Below, one piece after another: positions 32,154-44,487 of a stretch of DNA of 64,000 nt (positions within the stretch are counted from its first letter, which is position 1; the number at the start of each line of letters is the position of its first letter). A program made the position numbers and the translations under genes. The DNA is from Sphaerosporella brunnea. Its lineage: Eukaryota > Ascomycota > Pezizomycetes > Pezizales > Pyronemataceae. The notes beneath the pieces were generated by a model, which had not been told where the DNA came from, ran no database searches, and saw only the letters and a list, made by a program, of their open reading frames with translations. The stretch is taken from contig VXIS01000018.1 in the NCBI GenBank assembly GCA_008704415.1, forward strand, positions 1-64,000, in the 5' to 3' direction.

Positions 32154-32294
32154 GGGGTATTCAATTTGGCTGAAAACGGGACCATAGGGGTCGCCGATTA
32201 GCGATAGCATAAGAGGTAGTTGTAGTTGAATACCCCCAATAAAAGATGCCTAAAATTGGGCATATTATGCGTCGTAAAAGTTGTTTCCTCTTGT

Positions 32295-32841
32295 TTGTTT
32301 GTTTGTTTGTTTGTTTAAATCATACATCGTACACAAGGACATTAGCCCAAGTGCCTCCTATCTTGCGAATCGGAGTGAGGCCAAAGGCCTATGACGGACA
32401 AAGGAAACCTGGTATCCTGTCCCCACGGTTTTACCCGTCTGTTGGGGCTCCCCATACAAAGGAAATTCATGAAAAGCAAACCACACCATTAAACTCGCCC
32501 TAAATCATTGGTGTCAGCCCTTTAATAGGGACTTAACCCGTACGTCTGCCAATTTCAGTTTCGTTGAGGAATTTCAGCACAACCGCCGTCATCCTGTCGT
32601 CACAAAAAATATCCCTCACTCTCTTTTGTCTGCGCCGTCCCCATATCCTCTCCACCCCTCTGAAGAAGTCTTTGCGCTGTTTCTTCCACCTTCTGCAGTG
32701 CAGCATAAGGTGGCTTCTCGTTTGTGGGGTGTCGTCGTTGCACCAATCGCATCGATTGGAGTCTCGTCGTTTTCGCTTGAGTAGGTAGTCGTTGGTTACC
32801 GCATGACCGGACATCAGTTGGTAGTATACTTGGGCCCTCTG
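32295..32841 (-). mobile_element. 5'-truncated LINE insertion
   Basis: Flanked by the 16-bp duplication AGTTGTTTCCTCTTGT at 32279-32294 and 32842-32857. On the minus strand it ends in an (AAAC)n tail (32295-32317). Confidence 0.85.
32533..32841 (-). pseudogene. LINE reverse transcriptase C-terminal fragment
   Basis: The frame contains QVYYQLMSGHAVTNDYLLKR, then CDWCN and SHLMLHCRRW. The Cys-Cys-His-Cys spacing (CDWC..TRSHLMLHC) is the C-terminal zinc-knuckle-like motif of many LINE polymerases. The polymerase domain itself is missing through 5' truncation. Confidence 0.8.
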
Positions 32842-33063
32842 AGTTGTTTCCTCTTGTCGCTTGTTTTGCGCCTGATTCCGGTGGATGTGAGTGCTAGCAT
32901 GTGAGCCGCGATTATGTGGAGGGTCATAATCGGTGGGGTATTTGGAGCTTTATTGATCCCCGACCATCATTAAAACGAAAAGGCATATTATGTGCCTAAA
33001 ATGAAAAGTAGACGTCCATATTCTGGTACCCATACATGGTGCCGTTTTCAGCCAAATTGAATA

Positions 33064-33207
33064 AGGGCCGCTCAGACGGGCGTTTTTGACTTGGATATCC
33101 GAATTTTCAACCGGCTGTTTATCGATGTCTGTAAGCCATTTGACGCCGAAACTGGCCTTAAATCCAGAAATGTCAAAAAAAATATAAACGCCTGTCTGAG
33201 CGGCCCT
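33064..33207. mobile_element. 144-bp MITE with 3-bp ATA duplication
   Basis: Inverted repeats AGGGCCGCTCAGACGGGCG (left) and its near-complement ending GAGCGGCCCT (right). ATA lies on both sides (33061-33063 and 33208-33210). The uninterrupted sequence in the opposite end of the host element (32154 onward) contains a single ATA, which fixes the insertion point. A 3-bp duplication points to a PIF/Harbinger-like origin, though TA with a one-base-longer terminus is possible. Confidence 0.8.
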
Positions 33208-33216
33208 ATACCCCTA

Positions 33217-36200
33217 ATCGAGTAAAGGTCTACAATGTTTAATCTACCGATACGGTTCGTAATGCCCAACACAACAATGTGGTAAAGAGAGAGAGAGAGA
33301 GAGAAAACAGCGGCTGTGTGTTTACTACTCTAATTTTTGCGGAATTTTTACGACGAAAGTTGATAAAAAACACTTTGAACACCGGTGCACCTAAACCTAG
33401 CCCCTGAATCCTATCCATAATCCTAACCTTCTTAAATCCCAGGCTTTTTTTCTATGTTTTTTTTCTTGCAGTTTTTCTCTTGCAGTCTTAAGCCCATTTT
33501 GGATAGAGTTGTGTTGTCGGCATTTTTTGTGAGGGCCCCCGGGGTATGGTAACCCACTTTTGTAAAAGGGCGGGCATTGTGGCACTTTGCTCGTTGTTTT
33601 TGATACTAAACGCTACATTTCACCGGTTACGAGGGATAGCGCCCTTGTCACCAGGGAATGGCAGAGTACAATAAACGGATCCAAGCGTTTTATATGACGA
33701 TTTGGGGGGTTCATGGACAGCAAATCTACTTACCGGCTCAGTGTCAATCCGCCCAACTAACTCGAACTAAACCCCTTCAAAGGTGTTGGCAACTGGCCTC
33801 GTGTGTTGTGAGGATGTCCTTTTGACTAGGAACGTGAGGACAAGAACCGTGGCCGAAATCGGACTGTGGGAAGGGCCGTCGAAGACCACGTACTGAATAT
33901 CGCGTTGAGCTTGCTTATCGAGCCATCGTTCAGGTCCGTTCCTTGTTTTGTTGTCTGTAGCAGCCAGCCCGACCTCAGAGGCCAATTTTGGGACCACTGA
34001 GTCCAGTACAGAAGCGAGTCGTTCGCCTATACCACTCAGACTGCTTCTCCCTCGTTATGCAAACGTTGATGAATCTTTCACAACCCTCGCACACTCTCTC
34101 GTCCTCATCGAGAGCCGCGAGGCATAATTCTTTGCTTTGCGTCTTTGTTCTGTAGTCAGAAACGGGTTGAGGGTTGCAGTTTTGGTTTTCCAAGCGGTCG
34201 TCACGGTGGGTTACTGATCTCATCTGGTCGTCTGCCACTCTACTCGAGCTCTACCAAAACAAAACAAAACAGAAAAGAGGAGTAGAGTGCGAAGTTGCTG
34301 TTGGAATGGTGAGTTCCCATGCATGCTTCTTATTGGGGCTACTGAAGTTTTTTCGTTGAGCATTTGGTTCGAATTGGATTATCGCTAGCCATAGGGGGTA
34401 CTCTTCGTCTGTCGGCCAAAATGTCGGCCAAAATTCAACCTCCGACTATAAATACCGCTCTTTTTGCTTCTAACCTCCTTCCTTTCTCATCAATACCTTT
34501 AATAAAATACAATACAACACATGTACAGCAACACCACACTAATACTAATACAACAACAACACAACAATAATAATATATGTCAGCAACACACCAGAGGTTT
34601 TCTACCTGCGGGTTTCCTCTATAAAAAAACATTGCTTCTCTGGCTTCATGCGAGAGGGCAAGGTTTTTTTTTGACTTGATCGAGATACGTGTTCATCCCG
34701 AATGCAATAGGCCGCTGTGCATCAATGCGAGCACATAAGCTGAGCCTGCCAGCTCGCACAGTTTTGCCTGTATAAACTTTGAAGTTTCGTTTCTGACCTA
34801 GCCAATATATTGGAACAGTCATTTTGCTGATCACAAAGCTGACAAACTGCCTTTGGCCCCGTTAGCCACCATAACCATCTCGAACGTCAAAAATACCTAC
34901 GTATACCACTCTTGCAACCTATTCTTGCCGGACGGCATCGCGATTCTTGTGACGCTGCTCAGCGTAACACGCATTCATGGTCAACGGCGATCGCTCGGAT
35001 CTCGGCCATACTGAGCACCACCCAGAATCCAGAGATCGATGCGCTGGTGAAAACGAACGATTCACTAGAAAAGGTCAATCTGCGAGTCGATCTGCGCTAT
35101 GGTATTGTTCAGAATGAGAGGCAATTTCCGGCGTTCGCGGGGGCGACGTCTATACGAACCGGAAACCGCGAGGTTTAGAAAGACTGGATATAGATCCACG
35201 AGAAGGCTCCCGATCATGAGCGTCCGGAGAGAGCTTGTGACAGCCTAAAACATACCGAACCACAGAAGAGGGGCTGATTTTTACCGTGAACGAAGCTTCG
35301 CATAACAGAGAGCCTCACAGCAGATCACTCGAGTCACTTACCAGTCGGGTGAAAACGTGATGGACACAAGCCTGAGCCGGGCCGAACTTTAACTTAGAAT
35401 TTATGTCCCTCCGATTGAGTACCGAGCCTTGGGTAAGCCTCGAAAGGAAGGTGAAGTGAAACAATAGGGGTCGATAATGACGGTTCAATTAGGTACGTTT
35501 CTGTACGTGACTTAAGCTTAGGTAAACTTACACTGTAAATCATTGCGCCTGGGACCGGTATAAAAGGTTGTTTTATAGTGAGATGGCTCGGCGTCGGAGC
35601 CCAAGAGAAATTGAAATAGAGCTCGGCACCCAAGAGAAATTAGAATAGAGCAATTCCTGGATATGAAGCAGCCCTCTTCGAGTTCCGACTCGGAGCCAAC
35701 TGCCTACCACCTAAGCCCATTCGAAGTAATAGAATGCCTCGTCACCCGCACCGGTACCCTAAAATTCAGGCCAACTTCGACATACGTGATGCGTAGCAGG
35801 GCACAAAGGTAAGGCTGGTACCTAAGCAGTTGGACATCTTTGCTCGCTGTCTAGACCCTGTCACTTGTTGTGCCCGGAAAGACAAAGTGTGCCGTTTCAT
35901 CAGGAAGCCCAACGTCCACACGTATCCAGTTCGCCAAATACAGGATCCAGCAAGACCCTTTGCACCGGATCTTGCTGAGCTTGCCCTCACGCTCCTTTTT
36001 CGTGGATCAAGTTCCTAGCAGAAAATGATCGCTCCGAGGGTACAGAGTTTGAGAGTGTGTGAAAAGCGAAATCGCCTCACAGCGGAGCGCGCAGACAATC
36101 CATGTAAATACTAGTGGGCGTTCTGAATCGTTCCTTTAGGCAGGCACGTAGTTGGGACCAGGTTGAAGAACAGTTGCTAGAAATTGCGGGAGAGTTGATA

Positions 36201-36576
36201 GAACTCGAAGAGGAGTTTTTAAGGATGGCCCTGGCATTGGGAGCGGGGAAGGACCGACGTCGAAGAAAGTCAAAAAAAAGCGCGAATCATAAGCCGTCAC
36301 CGCAAGGTATTGAGCTTTACGTAAGCAATTCTTATCGACCCTTGAGCGATGACGAGTGATATCGGATGAACCGAGGGCTGAGGTTTGGATATGGCAGTAA
36401 GTGTGGCTTTGTACGCGTGGCTTCACTGCCCAAACTGTATCTCTGGTAAAATGTAATTCATCACACATAATCTATTTACATCAAAACTCGAACGCCCACG
36501 CTATCCCAAGCCAAATATTCAAACCAAAGCAACCGCCGAATGAACTAATAATACGAAAACTATTCCGAACCAGTCT
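33217..36576. other. Gene-poor stretch
   Basis: No gene recognised. A TATA box with typical leader composition lies at 34447-34454 but no frame follows. At 35597-35650 a sequence with CCCAAGAGAAATT is imperfectly duplicated. An open frame at 36114-36359 (81 codons, no ATG at its start, WDQVEEQLLEIAGELIELEEE) may be a gene fragment. Confidence 0.5.
34447..34454 (+). promoter_or_regulatory. Orphan TATA box
   Basis: TATAAATA followed by a pyrimidine-rich then A/C-rich stretch like a fungal 5' leader. No protein frame was found downstream; it could serve a non-coding transcript or a lost gene. Confidence 0.3.
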
Positions 36577-38320
36577 TCACCGGCCCAACCGCTGTTTTAT
36601 CAAAACGTCCCTGGACTGTTCCCACCGCTTTTTCGCCTTCACCGTTTCCTCATCCTTGCCACCGAGAACTTTCTTCTTCCCCCTCCACTCCCTCCCCCAG
36701 ATATCCGCCGCTCTCTGGTACTGCCTGCACTTAAAGTACACATTTCCCAGTGCCTTCAAAGTCCCGAGTGTGTCCTTCGCATTGTCCCCAAATACCCGCT
36801 CATATCCCTTCAGTGCTCTCCCCAGGTACGCCGCCGCCTCCTTTTGTCGCCCCAGTACATCGAAGCAAACACCAACATTGTGACAGGTCGCCAACGCCTC
36901 AACCGAGTCCCCAAAAATGGCATTCTCCCGCATGGAAAGTGAGCGTAGGTAGTAGCTAAGGGCGGCCTCGTACTGTCCTTTGGCGTGATACACCGCCCCG
37001 ATGTTGTTGAGACTCGCAGCTCCATCTCCGCCTTCAAGCGCTTTGAAGTGATGTCTTAGTGCACCGTCATAATCGCCTTTTTTCCGGAGGGTGACCCCGA
37101 TGTTGTTGTAAGCGGCTAGTACCTCCGTGTTGTCTCCAAGTTGCTGGAAGGAGTTGAGCGCGGCTTGGTGCGACTCCAAAGCCCGTGTGTATTCGCCTTG
37201 GTGGTCGTAGAGTATTCCAAGGTTCGTGTTCAGACCAGCGGCGTTGTGCGGTTCCAGACCGCCGGAAGAGGCGCGGGAGTAGAACTCATGGGCTTGCGTG
37301 TAATTACCTTGAGAGGCGTAGATGAGACCTAGGTTGCCAAGGCTTTGGGCGGTGTAACTAGAAGGAGTAGGGAGCGCTTCAAAGGCCGTGAGGGCGGTGG
37401 TGAAGAGAGGGGAAGCCTGGGAGTAGCGGTGGTGTTCGAGAAGGTCGACGGCCTCGGAGAAAAGAGCTGAAGGATCGCTGGAGTTGGGAAGCTGCTGGAA
37501 CTCTTGGGCGGGGGCGTCAAGTTCCATGTCGTTCTTCTCCGTTTCCGGGTCCATGGCTTCGGAATCGTCGTTTAACGTTTCACGCTGAGCACTGGCCTCC
37601 TTCTGACGGAAGTCCACGGAGGCCCTTCTACCCGCTGGCTCAACCGGCGAGAGTGGCGGAGTAAGGCACGCGACATGCGAAGGAGTTGCTGTTGCGGAGC
37701 CGAAATTAGCATACAACCACAAGATGTCATGCTATTAGTTAGTAAGAACTTACAAGCAGTTGGCGAGGCAGGGGCCCGTGCTAGCTCCTCGCGGAACCTC
37801 AGGCGGGAACGCTCTAGCTTTGCATCCTCGACGATTTGGCCGTGGAAGAGACAGAGCGAGGGCTTGCCTTCGGCTTGTCTTTGTTCCTTTTTGCGGATGA
37901 GGTAGACCATTTTCTTTTGTGGGACGTTTTTGTCGAGACGCCAGGAGCGGATCTTCTTTTTGTATTGCGCTTCACTGGAGAGCGGTTAGGACTTTGCATG
38001 TTCACGATCTGCCAGGGATGTACGTACGTTCCGTAGAACTGGTATCGTTCCGCCATAATTTTTCTCACGGCTTCCAGGGAATGGTCTTCGGTGATGTAGA
38101 GGTCGGTGATGATGCGCCTGTACTCGTCGAATTCCTGGGCCTTGACCTTCCGCGTGGGAAGGACCTTATAAGGCGCTTCCCAATCGTGACAGGTGATGAG
38201 TGTGGACCGCATATTGATCCCGAGTAAACGTTTTTCAGAATTTTTGTTGCTGTAACTATTGCTGCCGATCGTGTCTTCTGAAGACGAACGGCCAAAATCG
38301 AAGGATCCGGCCAGTGTCAT
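36577..38320 (-). CDS. Clr5-domain protein with TPR repeats
   Basis: Exons 38320-38028, 37974-37754 and 37688-36577 give 541 residues. The Clr5 domain is at about 62-118 (EFDEYRRIITDLYITEDHSLEAVRKIM, then TEAQYKKKIRSWRLDKN). It is split by intron 1. Clr5 domains are found near the N-terminus of many Pezizomycotina proteins and are thought to bind DNA. From about 225 to 500 there are six or more kinesin-light-chain-like TPR units (LGNLGLIYASQGNYTQAHEFY, AYNNIGVTLRKKGDYDGAL, ATCHNVGVCFDVLGRQKEAA), which bind protein partners. The likely role is a nuclear regulator or scaffold. The start may instead be the Met at residue 37. A second Clr5 gene with the same intron-1 position lies 12 kb away. Confidence 0.85.
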
Positions 38321-41300
38321 ATATCGTTATCTCTCTCGGCTCTCGCCAAAGGTTTCCTAACCCGCATGCGATTCCCGAAATCCCGGATTTTGGATGCAGC
38401 GGGGCATGCTTCCTAATCCGTGGGTTTCCGCGCGCTCCGACCAAGCCACCAGGCACCCAATCCCAGCAAGGGCCCTTGTTTAGGCGCAATAGACGCTGCC
38501 GCTGCCGCCGGCTTGCAGCCGATCTCGTGAACCTCGGCTCCACCAAGCCCCCAAATGACGACAGTGTGGAGCAAGAATCATACACAACCGTCGGCCAACG
38601 CTGTCTCTCGGGCTCGCTCTCTCGATGACGGTACCACAGCCTTCGGAGCTGATCCTACATAGTGGGGTTGCACTCCGTTCCGCATTCCTCGCCAACGCCC
38701 ACGAATCCCGCACCACTACGTCGCGTCAAATAAATGAACACGGACATCAACGGCGCCGTCGCGGCACAAACACAACACACGATAAAAATAAAATATGATT
38801 TCCTGCGTGTGCGCCATCATTATTGCCAATCAACGGGCATAAATCCCCGATTGAGAGTCTCACCTGGCAAAAGCAACGGACATAGTATGCGAGTCAGGGC
38901 TGCGCATCCGAGCGAAGTGGCCCGTCGGAGACACCCGAGAAGCGTCTTGCATTTCCTTCTGTGTAGAGTACGTATTCTAACTCGCCTAACTCGAGCAAAA
39001 AGGGAGCTCGAGCACAGGCCGGCGCCCCAGAAAATTGGAGTACCACGGCCGAATGAACCGTTCGTCAGCCTCCAAAGGTGAAACGTTGCCTTGTTAACCG
39101 GTTTCAGCAACTTCGTGGAAGCACGGGAGATCCCCGATCAACCATGGCACCGGCGCTACCCCGCTTGTGGCGCGGCTGTGGCTTGGGTGGAGTGAAAAGA
39201 AAATATGCCGCATCCGCACGTATCCATATATATTATCGATATCGATAGCGCTTCGGCAAAAAGCTTCTCTGTATAGTTGAGAGAGGCGCACACGCCGGCC
39301 CCCCAAAACCCCTGGTTATTATGGAATATCGGGCCAGCAGCCGGACGCGTGGGCGGGAGCCCGTCGGCGAAGCGAGGCAGCGAAAAGCATGGTGCAGGAC
39401 TTCTCGGTGAAAGCCCTGTACTCGTAGATGAAGTGGACAACACATAAGCTTTGCTCCGGCAACAAACGATCAGCCTACCTTCAACTCCACGTCATCAATA
39501 GAGATGTTTCCGAGTGGCTTTACCAATATTTTCCGGACCAGCGCATCATGCCATATGCAAGTACGGACAAATACCTGCTTCCGCCACGGGACAGTTGCCC
39601 CAACAGCGAGTTTCCCGTCGCTTCGAGAAACAAAGTTGAATCTCGCAGGGTTGTAGATATCTCATATTACAAGAACTGCTCGGAGAGGGCCCCGGAGACC
39701 ACGTACGTCGGAGTAGACATGCAAGGCCGCCGAGTGAAAACACGTGTGATCACTCGACTCGTCACCGCCACCGCCACCTGTAGATATCGGAATGTGGGCG
39801 ACAATACTCCAATCATCAGGTGGCCTTGGGCTGGGTGCTGCATAGACTGCGATGGTCCAGATGAGAATGCCTCAAGCACAAGGAACATAGTTTGTTGTGC
39901 CTCCGCTGGTTTCAAAATCTTTTATTTCCCCGCTTTAACAGGTTGCAATCCTTCAAGACCGGGGCCAGTGGCTCCTTCGCCAGGATCACTCTGCTAGTAC
40001 GCTGTGCCGTGAAAGTACCGCGGCAGCAGGACGGAAGCTATACATGGCAGAAAAAGATCGCGACGGGACTGCCGATACCTGAAATCAGGCACCGCCGGCA
40101 ATACAAACGAGGCGTAAGGGTTTCCAGGAGTTGATACCTACATAGAGTCACTGTCACCAAACGCGACACGGCTCCGCGAACATAACTTGCATGCATACAA
40201 ACAAAGATCCCATCTACAGATGCATCCATGTTCGTCGTGTAGAGAGGTTTTTCATGCATGTTGGACCCTGCGAAACTCCGGCGACGGAGACGAAATATGT
40301 GGAGAAGGCGGGGAGTCGACAGGGAAAATGGCCCACCACTCGCCGTCCGAAACGAAATATGAACATTCCTCTACGGCTATGGATGTCATCAGGTGTTCAC
40401 AATTATCACTCGGTTCAGCCAGATCTGGCTAGCGGAATCCCGACACGTTTTATCTGAGTCAACTCCCAGGCCTCTTTATGGGGTTTAATATTGCCCAACT
40501 CTACCGGAAACGGCGTGGCCTCCATTATCTAGTGGCTACCGTATTATCTCACTTAAGAGTCACACCTCTAATTAGGCAATTTTCACCCTAATTAGGAAAT
40601 TTTTTGACGTTTAAGGCTCCAAAAGCTCGAAATCGGGCCATCTTTAATTTTCGCCAGCAAAAAGATTGCTTAAAGCACCTCGGAATCGCACATAGAAAAT
40701 ATTTCATACATTTTGGAGTGAGTTCAAAACGCGCTGGTACGCGCCAAGACCGCTTAAAAGTGTGACTCTTAAGTGAGATGATACGGTACTAACACCTTAT
40801 TTGGGTTTTTTACAGTGCCTTCACCGAGGAAGCTATCCCTTGCATTAAGCCGTTCTATGGTCCCTCCAGAACATTTTTCTGTCTCACATTTTCATAACTT
40901 CCCTACGTCGGTCAACGTCCCGTGTCAGGATCATCGGCACCCCGAAATTTAAGGCTCCTCCGTTGGCACGCACGAGCCGTGCGCCGATCCGGGTACTAAG
41001 GTGGTGAAGTAGCCGAAACGACTTTTCTCTGCTTCGGGCTAGCTCTGCCGAGCGCCAGCTAGCACCGGAGGTCGCGGAGAACGTCGGGAAGCGCGAGGTT
41101 GCGGAGATCCTTCCACAACGTTCGTTGCTGTTCTCGCCCGCACGGGTTGTTGTGCAGGCTAGAATAGTGACTGAAGCTTTGTTCTCGCCGCGCGTGGGTT
41201 CACCAAAGTTCATGCGGTGAGGCTATGGTGGATGCTCCACTGGGACATTGACTGCCCGACGTCTCGCTTGGTTCGATTGGGCGAGGCACAGACTCTGATC

Positions 41301-44300
41301 CACCGCTTCGACTAGATACGTCTGTAGCAAGTAACTGCGGTCGGCGCGGCGGACGAAAGACAAAACACGGAGGAGCTTGGATGGGGTCGGCGGAGATCTA
41401 CCCGTTGCTGCTTTGTCTCCCGCTTTCGTTCCACAGGTCTCTGCCCTGGAAAACCGAAAACGGGTAGAAAATTCTTGCGATTGGTGGAAATACTGTCAGC
41501 ACGACCAACGTTTTCTCCGAACTCGAGAAGTTCGGGGAGCGAAACACTCTTCGGGCAGACTAGATTGCTGGGGAAAACATACCCGATAACGGTTTTCACC
41601 GACGCAGCGGCGGCCAACTTATTGTCTCGCCGCTCGGCTCACCATCTTTTTGCGGAGCCGGCTCTCATCGTAAAAGTACAGTAGCTACAGTCACACGGCG
41701 AGTACGAAGTCGGAGGAGGTTGTTCAAGTGAGTGAGCACTTACAACACCGCGGCGCCGCTTCCAGAGATAGCAAGGTCTGAGGGTGCGGTTATTCCACCA
41801 AATTACATGTGCTTGCGTATGCTGTTGGAGATCTCCAACTGCTTGATAAATAATCGGTGTGGGAGATCGACCGCTCACCGGTTATGAAAGATGCCGAGAT
41901 GCCTCTGGTGGAGCTTTTCGGCTATCTCCTATCCAAGACTCCGAAGTCTCAGTTTGTCACCACTCCGGAACCAAGACACTCCCGAGATGGCTTTCGTCTG
42001 CTTTTGGAATGCGTCACCGAGGGGATAGATCAGATAGACTGGGTCTCCGGTGAGAGGCCACGGCGCTGGCGGCGATATGCCCTTTGCTCTCTATCGGGCC
42101 CGGTTCCACGGAGACAGACGTCCTTTGGCCGGAACACTTGTGCATGACGAACGCTTACCCAGTCGATCCGCGCTTCGTGAACGCGGTTGAGTTTGGCGCC
42201 ACGTCGTACACGGGCCCAGTCCATCCTCTATAGTTGTTAGGAAGTGCAACTTGCACCCTCCTGCGGCGCGATAGCGCTCTCCTCACCTAGGTACACGTCT
42301 ACTCCTGATAAAGCGATCTCAACGTGTTCATGTGTTCACCGGCGCATGGTGTTATTTGAAACAATAGTGCCAAGGGCAGGAGATCGTCAACTCAAAAATT
42401 TGTCGACATACGGCACAGACATAGCTTGGAGAGAGGCCGGCCAGCTGCAGATCGTCGGCTCGGTTTTCCAAACATATTTGGCTTGGAGTTGGATAACATC
42501 ACCAGGTCGTTCTTTTCGCAAGTTGGTGCATAAGAAAAAATTTCAAAGGACTAAGTGATTACCTGTGCTAGAAACAAAGCTAAAGTAAGTAGTTCTGTAC
42601 GTGTTTTCCTTATCGAAATCAATTCCAGTCTTTCATCTTTCAATAGCAGCCCTCTCGCGAAGGCAACCCACGAGCTTGCAAGCGTTACGTTTCGAGTGAG
42701 AACCAATGATTGACTGGACCTCCCGTTTGTCTGCTTCTGCGCTCCTGTATCGCACGCATCTGCATATAACTGTCACGCGTGCTCAATTTCCCACAGCTAT
42801 GTAGGAAAATCTTCGCAAAACTCCGTGGTAGATGCCTGTGCATGTCGATATCTCTGCATACCAGGGCCTTGGAAGAAGCAATTTCAAACTGAACGGGGGA
42901 GGAAACTTCCGTTTGACAACAACCACCCCTAGGATTGCTCCAAGGCGTAGATCCTATGCGGGGAAAGGAGGAGCTCTGAGTTGTCGACGATCCGAAAAGG
43001 GTTCACTTTCTGTTTATCCAGGAAGCAACCAACCGGCGATGATGGATTGCATCACTACTCACGATGCAGGCAGGTTCAATATTGCCCCCTCCTGAGCCGC
43101 CTTCGCGGCGGGATATCGATCCTTTTTCCACTCATCTGAGGTCGTCCAGCCGGCTTCCAGGCCGGTGCCGAGTGAGGGGGTGGCCATCCGAAAGTGCACA
43201 TCATGGCTGGCCAAGTTTGACGCCACATTCTGCTTCCCGTAAACAACGAGCCGTTTCGTTCCTCGACGTTGGTAGACATGCATTACATCATTGCGGCAGA
43301 AAACGGAAAAAGTCAAAGCTGCATCCGCCATTGCCGCACATACCGATCTAACAATTTTTTTCGCGAAAATTCCTCACCCCAGATGCAGCATCAGATGTGC
43401 AGCCGCGTTTTGTATGTCGGCTTTCAGCCCCGCAGTTGTGGATGGACGTCATGATGCAGCGCTTGAGGAGGGGGATAAAAAAAGCATTGAGCGCTCAAAG
43501 ACGAGGCAGAAATGGTGTGTTACCCAAGTCGCGCCGCTTCGGGACAGCCGTTAAAGAATTAACTGACACCACCGCCCTTCAGCGCTCCCAATGCGAACAT
43601 CCGGTTCTATATCTATATTGATCTGCGGATAGCGATCAACTTCCCCGCTCAAGGGCATCTGATAGCACGGACGTTCGCCGTCTATATCGTTTTGGTCTGG
43701 ACGGTTTCATAATTCGCCAATCGCAGTCGTGCATATGCACGTCTGCGATAACCCCGCAATTATCTTGCAGGCGCACTCCACACTGGATCATGCAAAGCAC
43801 ATCATGTATGTAGATGTAGGTATCGCCGGGCATAGGCGATGTCATCGTCTCGTGGGTAAGAAAAAGAAGAGCACGTTGCGTGAAAGGTCGTGGCTTTAGA
43901 TGCTCATTGCTACGACGGCATCGTACCTGGAAATCGCATCAATATCTCCGGCATCGGCATGAAAGTGCCTCTGGAGCTGTGAAGCTGTGAGGCTGTCGAG
44001 CAAACAGCACCTCGTATTGCCACGAAAAGAACTTCCCATATATTACCACCAGCTACCCGAGACTACAAAACATTCCAAACCTGCAGCGCAACGTTTACAG
44101 CCCTGCATCACCCCACGATCTTGAGAAGCCAATCACGCGTACGTCGGGCAACGTCCAGACTTTGCTGTGCAGCCCTCATCTGATGTCGCTTGCTGCATGC
44201 AGCTATGGTTGGTTCAAGATACAGGCGCGCGGGAGCCGACAGTAGAAGTGCAGTGAGGATTCTGACGTGTCGTTCTCGATGACACTGCAACTGCAAGCCC

Positions 44301-44487
44301 TTCATTCCTGAGGACACGAGCGTTGGGATTCCGAACAGCGCATCACTATTCGCCGCCGAAGCTCGCCCAGGGGGGTTATAGACCGCCATTCGGAGCTTGC
44401 CTCTCTTGCGCAGTTGGTAAGAAACATTTCTTTTGAGTCAGGTGGAGAGAAATCCTCTTAAAACAGCCCTCTATTTCGCTCTCCCAC
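38321..44487. other. Gene-poor stretch of 6 kb
   Basis: No convincing gene. The longest frame (39428-39997, plus) has no recognisable domain. A MITE lies at 40539-40786. Base composition is like the rest of the window, without the strong AT bias expected of heavily RIP-mutated DNA. Confidence 0.5.
40539..40786. mobile_element. MITE with TA target duplication
   Basis: Inverted repeats start CCGTATTATCTCACTTAAG on the left and end CTTAAGTGAGATGATACGG on the right; the match runs about 27 bp to GTCACAC. TA lies at 40537-40538 and 40787-40788. This suggests a Tc1/mariner-type non-autonomous element. Its termini resemble those of the MITE at 53170. Confidence 0.8.

Larger units (their letters stand above)
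32154..33214. mobile_element. TA-flanked DNA transposon with nested LINE piece and MITE
   Basis: Inverted termini GGGGTATTCAATTTGGCTG (left) and its complement at the right end. TA lies at 32152-32153 and 33215-33216, as in Tc1/mariner insertions. The right terminus is split by the MITE at 33064-33207, and a LINE fragment lies at 32295-32841. No transposase was recognised, so it was probably non-autonomous before the insertions. Confidence 0.75.

Noticed and set aside
39428..39997. 189-codon plus-strand frame
   Set aside because: No domain, start context, intron or composition support; frames of this size occur by chance here.
38321..44487. RIP-mutated region
   Set aside because: No strong AT bias or TpA excess is apparent; a RIP index calculation would settle it.
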